From Thunnus maccoyii (Eukaryota; Chordata; Actinopteri; Scombriformes; Scombridae), in assembly GCF_910596095.1 (NCBI RefSeq), contig NC_056538.1, positions 34,398,922 to 34,462,921 on the forward strand: 64,000 nt of DNA, written 5' to 3'. The stretch's first letter is position 1. Each line of letters opens with the position of its first letter. A model generated the notes under the pieces. It had not been told where the DNA came from. It did no database searches and saw nothing but the letters and a program-made list of their open reading frames with translations. This document shows positions 34,333 through 47,105 of this stretch, in pieces. A program made the translations under genes and the position numbers.

Positions 34333-35235
34333 CAGTGGTTAGTAAGCAAAGTACATTTACTCAAGTACTGTACTGAAGTACAGTTTAGAGGTACTTGTAC
34401 TTTACTTGAGTATTTCCATGTGATGCTACTTTCTACATTTCAGAGGGAAATATTGTACTTTCTACTTCACTACATTTATTTGACAGCTTTAGTTACTTTT
34501 CAGATGAAGATTTGACACAATGGATAATATAACAAGCTTTTAAAATACAACACATTGTTAAAGATGAAACCAGTGGTTTCCAACCTTTTTGGCTTTTGAC
34601 GTCTTACAAAAAGCAGTGTGTAGTCGGGGTCACATTTCACATGTCTATGAGTTGTTAACAGCTCCACCAAATAGTGATTTTTCCCTCTAAACTTCTCACA
34701 TGCTTTCATTTCAATAAATGTTCAAATGATCCAATATTTCAGCAAAAATCAAAGATTAGAGAAAAAGTCCAAAAACTGAAAACAGATTTGTGTATCAGAA
34801 CTTTGTTTTTTCTTCTTTCCTCTCCCATTAATCATCTCACCACCCCTCAGATTTATCTGCTGACCCTTTGGAGGGGCCCGACCCCTAGGTTGGGAACCAC
34901 TGGACGAAACTAGCTAACTGTATATAAAGTAGTGTAAACTAGCTCCACCTCCAGCAGCTACAACAGTAACATGCTGCTCTAACACTGATGCTTCACTATT
35001 AATAATCTAATGATGTCATATATAATAATATATCAGTCAGAGGGACCAAACCACTACTTTTACTGCAATACTTTAACTACATCAAGCTCATAATACTTAT
35101 GTACTTTTACTGCAATACTTTAACTACATCAAGCTCATAATATTTTTGTACTTTTACTTGTAATGGAGTATTTCTACTTTGCTGTATTGGTATTTTATAC
35201 TGCAGTAAAGGATCTGAGTACTTCTTCCACCGCTG
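34333..35235. mobile_element. Percomorph-type hAT-like MITE interrupted by a second MITE
   Basis: It starts CAGTGGTTAGTAAG with AAGTACATTTACTCAAGTAC and ends ACTTCTTCCACCGCTG. The repeated TACTTTTACT/GTACTTGAG words are a familiar teleost dispersed repeat. A tandem duplication of about 60 bp (CTTTTACTGCAATACTTTAA) is seen at 35057-35135. A 332-bp element is nested inside. Confidence 0.7.
34571..34902. mobile_element. Nested hAT-like MITE with 8-bp target duplication
   Basis: The ends CAGTGGTTTCCAACC and (reverse complement) CAGTGGTTCCCAACC match at 14 of 15 positions. The flanks GATGAAAC (34563-34570) and GACGAAAC (34903-34910) are an 8-bp duplication with one change, as expected for hAT. 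No ORF. Confidence 0.88.
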
Positions 35236-35525
35236 TAAATAAGTGTAAGTGATGAAAAAACAGAATTGGAGGTTTAAATTATTTCAGCTGTTTTAACAAT
35301 CAATCAAATATCAAAACAGTTACAATAGATTAATTTTCTTTGATTGATAAATCAGTTGAGCTCCAGATTGACTTCATACATTAAATATATTTACATGTTA
35401 CTGTGTGTATTTGTTTGTTTTTCATATCATCTTTTTATTGTTCATTAATTTATCTGCAGACACTTTGCTATTGTTTGCACTTTCTGATTTTAGTTCTTCC
35501 CAAACTGATCATGTTGTTGATGCGA
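35236..35525. other. Short non-coding spacer
   Basis: AT-rich, no supported feature. Confidence 0.4.
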
Positions 35526-36466
35526 ATGACTAAAACTAGAAAAAGATCATATTTCTCCCATTTTAGCTTCACTACATTGGCTTCCTGTAAAATCTAGAAT
35601 AGAATTTAAAATCCTTCTCCTAACTTACAAAGCCCTTAATGGTCAGACACCATCATATCTTAAAGAGCTCATAGTACCGTATTATCCCATTAGAACACTG
35701 CACTCCCAGTATGCAGCTTATTGGTGGTTCCTACAGTCTTTAAAAGTAGAATGGGAGGCAGAGCCTTCAGCTATCAGGCTCCTCTCCTGTGGAACCATCT
35801 TCCAGATTGGGTCCGGGGTGCAGACACCCTCTCTATGTTTAAGAGTAGGCTTAAAACTTTCCTTTTTGATAAAGCTTATAGTTAGGGCCGACCAGGCTCG
35901 CCTTGGATCAGCCCTTAGTTATGCTGCTATAGGCCTAGACTGCTGGGGGACTTCCCATGATGCACTGAGCTCCTCTCTCCTCCTCTCCATCTGTATGTAT
36001 TAATGTACCGTTAATGCATGTTACTAACTTAACTTCTTCCTGGAGTTTTTGTGTTTTCTTGTCTCGCAGGTTCCTATGGATCAGGGTCTCGGACCTCCTA
36101 GTTATGGATCGCAGGCTTCCGTGGCTGCAGGGACCCCCGTGCTGGCGTGGTCCTGCTTGACACCCACACTCTCAATGATTATCACTAGTCATATCTCTAT
36201 TATTGTTATCGTTGTTATGCTTCTCTGTGTCTCTCTCCTTCTTTCTCTCTCAACCCAACCGGTTGAGGCAGACGGCGTCCACCCAGAGTCCAGTCCTGCT
36301 TGAGGTTTCTTCCTGTTAAAGGGGAGTTTTTCCTGCTGCTGATGGAGGAATGTTGGGTCTCTGTAGATTAAAGAGTTCAGTCCAGACCTGCTCTCTGTGA
36401 AAAGTGCCCTGAGATAACTTCTGTTGTAATTCGGTGCTATGTAAATAAAGTTGAATTGAATCAATT
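35526..36466 (+). mobile_element. L2/CR1-like LINE 3' fragment with tail, plus strand
   Basis: Starts in the RT C-terminal region (MTKTRKRSYFSHFS, then CACTACATTGGCTTCCTG), passes through [18 protein letters not shown] to the 3' UTR, and ends GTAAATAAAGTTGAATTGAA. About 94% identical by eye to the 32.25 kb fragment over the shared part, with an intact but different 3' end, so it may be a distinct subfamily. Confidence 0.85.
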
Positions 36467-37462
36467 CCTAATTATGAGAAAACTTGGTTTATTTTAGGTT
36501 TGGTTAAAGTTTGCGTGTTGTTGAACATGTGAACAGAAGACGGGACACGTGTTCAGTGTGTTTTTAGGTTTTCTTGGTTTCCACATCCACATGTCTCCTC
36601 TCATACAAAACTACTGAATTATAAAGTAGAACAGACAGTCACAGGTCATTTGGCACTCAGCATCGACCACCCAACACTCTGCTGTCATACTGCCTCAACT
36701 GAAGGATCAAAGCTAATCCGTGTTGTAGCGAGGCATCAGTAAGAAAAGCCCTTCAGCTGAGAAAACAACAGAAACACAACAAACTGAGGATGTCTGCCAT
36801 TTCTGCCCAAAAGTCAACAAAACTTTCAATCCAATGATCCACATGATGATTAAATAACTGACTGAAATAGTAAAAACAACTAAAATCGATGTGGAAACAG
36901 GAATGTGATGAGGATCTGCGGTAAAGCTGTGTTCACATTATGGCAGAAAAACTATTTCTAGAATAACTACAAACTCCTGGTGAGTTATATGAGCTTATAA
37001 CACACCTGATTCATCACAGACATACATTATATACTGCAGCTTTTGAGAATAACTTCAGGTCTCCGTAGAATCCTTAGTTTGTGTTTTGTTGTCCTGAAAT
37101 GAGTGAAATCCAACATAACACTGTAAAATATCCACTTGAGGTCTTAGCTTTTAATGGTAACATCTACAAAATCTCAAATAAAACTGTGTGTATGTATTAA
37201 CTACAGCTCTGTCCTGCAAACTACCTGCCTGAAGGTAACATGATGTCATCAGCAAGATGGTTTATCTAGAGGAAGAAGCTTCACTCTGGTGGTTTTTAAA
37301 ACAAAACATAAACAACACAGCCCATCCTCCATCTTTGCAAACATCACACTGAGACGGAGTGGTGCTTCTTTCTCAAAGAAACCATCTTTATGAGCTTAAA
37401 GTCGAACGCGAAATTTGGTGACGTTGTGGCGACTTGCAGGACCAGTTGGTGAACAGCTGTAG
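36467..37462. other. Non-coding flank of the minisatellite
   Basis: Unique-looking AT-rich DNA, no exon or repeat with clear ends. Confidence 0.45.
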
Positions 37463-40020
37463 AGACTGTGTGTTATATACAATGTGTGTTATATACACTG
37501 TGTTCTATACAGACTATGTGTTATATACACTGTGTGTTATATACAGACTGTGTTATATACACTGTGTGTTATATACAGACTGTGTTATATACACTGTCTG
37601 TTATATACAGACTATGTGTTATATACAGACTGTGTTATATACAGATTGTGTGTTATATACAGACTGTGCGTTATATACAGACTGTGTTATATGAGACTAT
37701 GTGTTATATACAGACTGTGTTATATACACTGTGTGTTATATACAGACTGTGTTATATACACTGTGTGTTATATACAGAGTGTGTGTTATATACAGATTGT
37801 GTGTTATATACAGACGGTGTTATATACAGACTGTGTTATATACACACTGTATGTTATATACACACTGTGTGTTTTATACACTGTGTGTTATATACACTGT
37901 GTTATATACAGACTATGTGTTATATACACTGTGTGTTATATACACTGTGTTATATACAGACTATGTGTTATATACACTGTGTGATATATACACTGTGTGT
38001 TATATACAGACTGTGTTATATACACTGTGTGTTATATACACTGTGTGTTATATACACACTGTGTGTTATATACACTGTGTGTTATATACAGACTGTGTTA
38101 TATACACTGTGTGTTATATACACTGTGTGTTATATACAGACTGTGTTATATACACTGTGTGTTATATACACTGTGTGTTATATACACACTGTGTGTTATA
38201 TACACTGTGTGTTATATACACTGTGTGTTATATACAGACTGTTATATACACTGTGTGTTATATACACTGTGTGTTATATACAGACTGTGTTATATACACT
38301 GTGTTATATACAGACTGTGTGTTATATACACTGTGTGTTATATACAGACTGTGTATTATATACAGACTGTGTGTTATATACACTGTGTGTTATATATAGA
38401 TTGTGTGTTATATACGGACTGTGTGTTATATACACTGTGTGTTATATACACACTATGTGTTATATACAGACTGTGTGTTATATGCACTGTGTGTTATATA
38501 CACACTGTGTGTTATATACAGATTGTGTGTTATATACAGACTGTGTTATATACAAATTGTGTGTTATATATAGATTGTGTTATATACACTGTGTTATATA
38601 TAGATTGTGTGTTATATACACTGTGTTATATACAGACTGTGTGTTATATACAGACTGTGTTATATACACTGTGTGTTATATACAGACTGTGTGACATACA
38701 GACTGTGTGTTATATACACTGTGTGTTATATACAGACTGTGTGTTATATACACTGTGTGTTATATACAGACTGTGTATTATATACATATTGTGTGTTATA
38801 TACACACTGTGTGTTATATACAGACTGTGTTATATACAGATTGTGTGTTATATACAGACTGTGTGTTATATACAGACTGTTATATACAAATTGTGTGTTA
38901 TATACACTGTGTTATATATAGATTGTGTGTTATATACACTGTGTGTTATATACAGACTGTGTGTTATATACAAATTGTGTGTTATATACAGATTTTTTGT
39001 CATATACGGACTGTGTGTTATATACAGACTGTGTGTTATATACATACTGTGTGTTATATACACTGTGTTATATGCAGACTGTGTGTTATATACAGACTGT
39101 GTTATATACACTGTGTGTTATATACAGACTGTGTGACATACAGACTGTGTGTTATATACAGACTGTGTTATATACACTGTGTGTTATATACAGACTGTGT
39201 GACATACAGACTGTGTGTTATATACACTGTGTGTTATATACAGACTGTGTGTTATATACACTGTGTGTTATATACAGACTGTGTATTATATACATATTGT
39301 GTGTTATATACACACTGTTATATACAGACTGTGTTATATACACTGTGTTATATACAGATTGTGTGTTATACAGATTTTGTGTTATATTCAGACTGTGTGT
39401 TATATACATACTGTGTGTTATATACACTGTGTTATATACAGACTGTGTGTTATATACAGATTGTGTGTTATATACAGATTTTGTGTTATATACAGACTGT
39501 GTGTTATATACATACTGTGTGTTATATACACTGTGTTATATACAGACTGTGTGTTATATACAGACTGTGTGTTATATACACTGTGTGTTATATACAGACT
39601 GTGTATTATATACATATTGTGTGTTATATACACACTGTGTTATATACAGACTGCGTTATATACACTGTGTGTTATATACAGATTGTGTGTTATATACAGA
39701 TTTTGTGTTATATACAGACTGTGTGTTATATACACTGTGTGTTATATACAGATTGTGTGTTATATACAGATTTTGTGTTATATACAGACTGTGTGTTATA
39801 TACATACTGTGTGTTATATACACTGTGTTATATACAGACTGTGTTATATACACTGTGTGTTATATACAGACTGTGTGTTATATACATACTGTGTGTTATA
39901 TACACTGTGTTATATACAGACTGTGTGTTATATACAGATTGTGTGTTATATACAGACTGTGTGTTATATACACTGTGTTATATACACACTGTGTGTTATA
40001 TATAGATTATGTGTTATATG
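37463..40020. repeat. Higher-order block I of the minisatellite
   Basis: Contains markers that recur in order: TATGAGACTATG (37689), CAGAGTGTG (about 37775), CAGACGGTG (37811), TGTGTTTTATACAC (37867), GTGATATATACAC (37981), ATATGCACTG (38482), CAGATTTTTTGTCATA (38989), TATAGATTATG (40001). Confidence 0.85.
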
Positions 40021-42112
40021 AGACTGTGTGTTATATACAGACTGTGTGTTATATACAGACTGTGTGTTATATACAGACTGTGCGTTATATACAGACTGTG
40101 TTATATGAGACTATGTGTTATATACAGACTGTGTTATATACACTGTGTGTTATATACAGACTGTGTTATATACACTGTGTGTTATATACAGAGTGTGTGT
40201 TATATACAGATTGTGTGTTATATACAGACGGTGTTATATACAGACTGTGTTATATACACACTGTATGTTATATACACACTGTGTGTTTTATACACTGTGT
40301 GTTATATACACTGTGTTATATACAGACTATGTGTTATATACACTGTGTGTTATATACACTGTGTTATATACAGACTATGTGTTATATACACTGTGTGATA
40401 TATACACTGTGTGTTATATACAGACTGTGTTATATACACTGTGTGTTATATACACACTGTGTGTTATATACACTGTGTGTTATATACAGACTGTGTTATA
40501 TACACTGTGTGTTATATACACTGTGTGTTATATACAGACTGTGTTATATACACTGTGTGTTATATACACTGTGTGTTATATACACACTGTGTGTTATATA
40601 CACTGTGTGTTATATACACTGTGTGTTATATACAGACTGTTATATACACTGTGTGTTATATACACTGTGTGTTATATACACTGTGTGTTATATACAGACT
40701 GTGTTATATACACTGTGTTATATACAGACTGTGTGTTATATACACTGTGTGTTATATACAGACTGTGTGTTATATACAGACTGTGTGTTATATACACTGT
40801 GTGTTATATATAGATTGTGTGTTATATACGGACTGTGTGTTATATACACTGTGTGTTATATACACACTATGTGTTATATACAGACTGTGTGTTATATGCA
40901 CTGTGTGTTATATACACACTGTGTGTTATATACAGATTGTGTGTTATATACAGACTGTGTTATATACAAATTGTGTGTTATATATAGATTGTGTGTTATA
41001 TACACTGTGTTATATATAGATTGTGTGTTATATACACTGTGTGTTATATACAGACTGTGTGTTATATACAGACTGTGTGTTATATACAGATTTTGTGTTA
41101 TATACAGACTGTGTGTTATATACAGACTGTGTGTTATATACATACTGTGTGTTATATACACTGTGTTATATACAGACTGTGTGTTATATACAGACTGTGT
41201 GTTATATACAGACTGTGTTATATACACTGTGTGTTATATACAGACTGTGTGACATACAGACTGTGTGTTATATACACTGTGTGTTATATACAGACTGTGT
41301 GTTATATACACTGTGTGTTATATACAGACTGTGTATTATATACATATTGTGTGTTATATACACACTGTGTGTTATATACAGACTGTGTTATATACAGATT
41401 GTGTGTTATATACAGACTGTGTGTTATATACAGACTGTTATATACAAATTGTGTGTTATATACACTGTGTTATATATAGATTGTGTGCTATATACACTGT
41501 GTGTTATATACAGACTGTGTGTTATATACAAATTGTGTGTTATATACAGATTTTTTGTCATATACGGACTGTGTGTAATATACAGACTGTGTGTTATATA
41601 CATACTGTGTGTTATATACACTGTGTTATATGCAGACTGTGTGTTATATACAGACTGTGTTATATACACTGTGTGTTATATACAGACTGTGTGACATACA
41701 GACTGTGTGTTATATACAGACTGTGTTATATACACTGTGTGTTATATACAGACTGTGTGACATACAGACTGTGTGTTATATACACTGTGTGTTATATACA
41801 GACTGTGTGTTATATACACTGTGTGTTATATACAGACTGTGTATTATATACATATTGTGTGTTATATACACACTGTTATATACAGACTGTGTTATATACA
41901 CTGTGTTATATACAGATTGTGTGTTATACAGATTTTGTGTTATATTCAGACTGTGTGTTATATACATACTGTGTGTTATATACACTGTGTTATATACAGA
42001 CTGTGTGTTATATACAGATTGTGTGTTATATACAGATTTTGTGTTATATACAGACTGTGTGTTATATACATACTGTGTGTTATATACACTGTGTTATATA
42101 CAGACTGTGTGT
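40021..42112. repeat. Higher-order block II of the minisatellite
   Basis: Markers repeat those of block I at +2414 bp in the left part and +2558 bp from about 38.6 kb on (for example the TTTTTTGTC marker at 41547), showing a 144-bp length difference inside. It stops at about 42112, before the right ~0.5 kb of block I. Confidence 0.85.
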
Positions 42113-44580
42113 TATACACTGTGTGTTATATACAGAGTGTGTGTTATATACAGATTGTGTGTTATATACAGACGGTGTTATATACAGACTGTGTTATATA
42201 CACACTGTATGTTATATACACACTGTGTGTTTTATACACTGTGTGTTATATACACTGTGTTATATACAGACTATGTGTTATATACACTGTGTGTTATATA
42301 CACTGTGTTATATACAGACTATGTGTTATATACACTGTGTGATATATACACTGTGTGTTATATACAGACTGTGTTATATACACTGTGTGTTATATACACA
42401 CTGTGTGTTATATACACTGTGTGTTATATACAGACTGTGTTATATACACTGTGTGTTATATACACTGTGTGTTATATACAGACTGTGTTATATACACTGT
42501 GTGTTATATACACTGTGTGTTATATACACACTGTGTGTTATATACACTGTGTGTTATATACACTGTGTGTTATATACAGACTGTTATATACACTGTGTGT
42601 TATATACACTGTGTGTTATATACACTGTGTGTTATATACAGACTGTGTTATATACACTGTGTTATATACAGACTGTGTGTTATATACACTGTGTGTTATA
42701 TACAGACTGTGTGTTATATACAGACTGTGTGTTATATACACTGTGTGTTATATATAGATTGTGTGTTATATACGGACTGTGTGTTATATACACTGTGTGT
42801 TATATACACACTATGTGTTATATACAGACTGTGTGTTATATGCACTGTGTGTTATATACACACTGTGTGTTATATACAGATTGTGTGTTATATACAGACT
42901 GTGTTATATACAAATTGTGTGTTATATATAGATTGTGTGTTATATACACTGTGTTATATATAGATTGTGTGTTATATACACTGTGTGTTATATACAGACT
43001 GTGTGTTATATACAGACTGTGTGTTATATACAGATTTTGTGTTATATACAGACTGTGTGTTATATACAGACTGTGTGTTATATACATACTGTGTGTTATA
43101 TACACTGTGTTATATACAGACTGTGTGTTATATACAGACTGTGTGTTATATACAGACTGTGTTATATACACTGTGTGTTATATACAGACTGTGTGACATA
43201 CAGACTGTGTGTTATATACACTGTGTGTTATATACAGACTGTGTGTTATATACACTGTGTGTTATATACAGACTGTGTATTATATACATATTGTGTGTTA
43301 TATACACACTGTGTGTTATATACAGACTGTGTTATATACAGATTGTGTGTTATATACAGACTGTGTGTTATATACAGACTGTTATATACAAATTGTGTGT
43401 TATATACACTGTGTTATATATAGATTGTGTGCTATATACACTGTGTGTTATATACAGACTGTGTGTTATATACAAATTGTGTGTTATATACAGATTTTTT
43501 GTCATATACGGACTGTGTGTAATATACAGACTGTGTGTTATATACATACTGTGTGTTATATACACTGTGTTATATGCAGACTGTGTGTTATATACAGACT
43601 GTGTTATATACACTGTGTGTTATATACAGACTGTGTGACATACAGACTGTGTGTTATATACAGACTGTGTTATATACACTGTGTGTTATATACAGACTGT
43701 GTGACATACAGACTGTGTGTTATATACACTGTGTGTTATATACAGACTGTGTGTTATATACACTGTGTGTTATATACAGACTGTGTATTATATACATATT
43801 GTGTGTTATATACACACTGTTATATACAGACTGTGTTATATACACTGTGTTATATACAGATTGTGTGTTATACAGATTTTGTGTTATATTCAGACTGTGT
43901 GTTATATACATACTGTGTGTTATATACACTGTGTTATATACAGACTGTGTGTTATATACAGATTGTGTGTTATATACAGATTTTGTGTTATATACAGACT
44001 GTGTGTTATATACATACTGTGTGTTATATACACTGTGTTATATACAGACTGTGTGTTATATACAGACTGTGTGTTATATACACTGTGTGTTATATACAGA
44101 CTGTGTATTATATACATATTGTGTGTTATATACACACTGTGTTATATACAGACTGCGTTATATACACTGTGTGTTATATACAGATTGTGTGTTATATACA
44201 GATTTTGTGTTATATACAGACTGTGTGTTATATACACTGTGTGTTATATACAGATTGTGTGTTATATACAGATTTTGTGTTATATACAGACTGTGTGTTA
44301 TATACACTGTGTGTTATATACAGATTGTGTGTTATATACAGATTTTGTGTTATATACAGACTGTGTGTTATATACATACTGTGTGTTATATACACTGTGT
44401 TATATACAGACTGTGTTATATACACTGTGTGTTATATACAGACTGTGTGTTAAATACATACTGTGTGTTATATACACTGTGTTATATACAGACTGTGTGT
44501 TATATACAGATTGTGTGTTATATACAGACTGTGTGTTATATACACTGTTATATACACACTGTGTGTTATATATAGATTAT
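42113..44580. repeat. Higher-order block III of the minisatellite
   Basis: Lies exactly 1944 bp from block II over its shared length (marker TTTTTTGTC at 43491) and also has the right part missing from block II, ending with TATAGATTATG at 44571. Offset to block I is 4502 then 4570 bp, so one or more small expansions occurred. Confidence 0.85.
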
Positions 44581-47105
44581 GTGTTATATGAGACTGTGTG
44601 TTATATACAGACTGTGTGTTATATACAGACTGTGTGTTATATACACACTGTGTGTTATATGCACTGTGTGTTATATACACACCGTGTGTTATATGGAGAC
44701 TGTGTGTTATATACAGACTGTGTTATATGCACTGTGTGTTATATACAGACCGTGTGTTATATACAGATTGTGTGTTATATACAGACTTTGTGATATACAG
44801 ACTGTGTGTTATATACACTGTGTGTTATATACAGACTGTGTGTTATATGGAGACTGTGTGTTATATACAGACTGTGTTATATACAGACTGTGTTATATAC
44901 AGACTGTTATATACAGACTGTGTTATATACATACTGTGTGTTATATACGGACGGTGTTATATACATACTGTGTGTTATATACAGACCGTGTGTTATATAC
45001 AGACGGTGTTATATACAGACTTTGTGTTATATACAGACCGTGTGTTATATACAGACGGTGTTATATACAGACTGTGTTATATACAGACATTGTGTTATAT
45101 ACAGACTGTGTTATATACAGACTGTTATATACAGACTGTGTGTTATATACGTACTGTGTGTTATATATAGACGGTGTTATATACAGACCGTGTGTTATAT
45201 ATAGACTGTGTTATATACACTGTGTGTTATATACAGATTGTGTTATATGAGACTGTGTGTTATATACATACCGTGTGTTATATACAGACTGTGTGTTATA
45301 TACACTGTGTGTTATATACAGACTGTGTTATATACACTGTGTGTTATATACACTGTGTGTTATATACAGACCGTGTGTTATATACATACTGTGTGTTATA
45401 TACAGACTGTTATATACAGACTGTGTTATATACATACTGTGTGTTATATACAGACGGTGTTATATACAGACTGTGTGTTATATACAGACTGTTATATACA
45501 GACTGTGTGTTATATACGTACTGTGTGTTACATATAGACGGTGTTATATACAGACCGTGTGTTATATATAGACTGTGTGTTATATACATACTGTGTGTTA
45601 TATACAGACTGTGTGTTATATACAGACGGTGTTATATACAGACTGTGTTTTATATGCACTGTGTGTTATATACAGACCGTGTGTTATATATAGACTGTGT
45701 GTTATATACAGACTGTGTGTTACATACAGACTGTATGTTACATACAGACTGTGTGTTAAATACATACTGTGTGTTATATACAGACGGTGTTATATACAGA
45801 CTGTTATATACAGACTGTGTGTTATATACGTACTGTGTGTTATATATAGACGGTGTTATATACAGACCGTGTGTTATATACAGACTGTGTTATATACAGA
45901 CTGTGTGTTATATACAGATTGTGTGTTATATGAGACTGTGTGTTATATACATACTGTGTGTTATATACGTACTGTGTGTTATATATAGACGGTGTTATAT
46001 ACAGACCGTGTGTTATATATAGACTGTGTGTTATATACACTGTGTGTTATATACAGATTGTGTGTTATATGAGACTGTGTGTTATATACAGACTGTTTTA
46101 TATACAGACGGTGTTATATACAGACTTTGTGTTATATACAGACCGTGTGTTATATACAGACTGTGTGTTATATACAGACTGTGTGTTATACACAGACTTT
46201 GTGTTATATACAGACTGTGTTATATACAGACTGTGTTATATACAGACTTTGTGTTATATACAGACTGTGTTATATACAGACTGTGTGTTATATATAGACT
46301 GTGTTACATACAGACTGTGTGTTATATACAGACTTTGTGTTATATACAGACCGTGTGTTATATACATACTGTGTGTTATATACAGACTTTGTGTTATATA
46401 CAGACCGTGTGTTATATACAGACTTTGTGTTATATACAGTCTGTGTGTTACATATACATACTGTGCGTTATATACAGATTGTGTGTTATATACAGACCGT
46501 GTGTTATATACATACTGTGTGTTATATACAGACTGTGTGTTATATACAGACCGTGTGTTATATACATACTGTGTGTTATATACAGTCTGTGTGTTATATA
46601 CAGACTTTGTGTTATATACAGACCGTGCGTTATATACATACTGTGTGTTATATACATACTGTGTGTTATATACAGATTGTGTTATATACAGACTGTGTGT
46701 TATATACAGACTTTGTGTTATATACATACTGTGTGTTATATACAGATTGTGTTATATACAGACTGTGTTATATACAGACTTTGTGTTATATACAGACCGT
46801 GTGTTATTTACAGACTGTTATATGCAGATTGTGTGTTATATGGAGTGTTGTATACACTGTGTTATATATAGACCGTGTGTTATATACAGATAGTGTTATA
46901 TACAGTGTGTTATATACACTGTGTGTTAAATACAGACTGTTATATACATACTGTGTGTTATATACAGTGTGTTATATACAGATTGTGTTATATATATCGT
47001 GTCTTATATATAGTGTTATATACACTGTATTATATATAGATTGTGTGTTATATATAGATTGTGTTATATACACTGTGTGTTAAATACAGACTGTGTGTTG
47101 TATGA
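44581..47105. repeat. Diverged tail of the minisatellite
   Basis: Same basic unit but richer in variants CAGACCGTG, CATACTGTG, CAGACTTTG and TATGGAGAC, and without the block I-III marker order. Toward 46,850-47,105 units become irregular, as at an ageing array edge. Confidence 0.85.

Larger units (their letters stand above)
37463..47105. repeat. 9.6-kb minisatellite of TG/TTATATACA units with higher-order structure
   Basis: Basic units are TGTGTGTTATATACAGAC (18 bp), a 16-bp form lacking one TG, and 16- and 14-bp forms ending ACAC. The array is over 9.6 kb and ends in a diverged part with TGTGTTGTATGAGAC. Long open frames of Cys-Val-Ile-Tyr-Thr type on the plus strand (up to 775 codons) and Tyr-Ile-Thr-His type on the minus strand arise because the units contain no stop in those frames. 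I see no start context, introns or protein domain, so none is called as a gene. Nearly all bases alternate purine and pyrimidine. Confidence 0.97.

Noticed and set aside
37468..47083. Long plus-strand open frames (up to 775 codons, Cys-Val-Ile-Tyr-Thr repeats) and minus-strand Tyr-Ile-Thr-His frames as repeat proteins
   Set aside because: They occur in all three plus frames and both strands at once because the 14-18-bp unit contains no stops in those frames; they have no distinct start, splice signals or domain.
37463..47105. CRISPR array
   Set aside because: Units are tandem without unique spacers, and the genome is that of a vertebrate.
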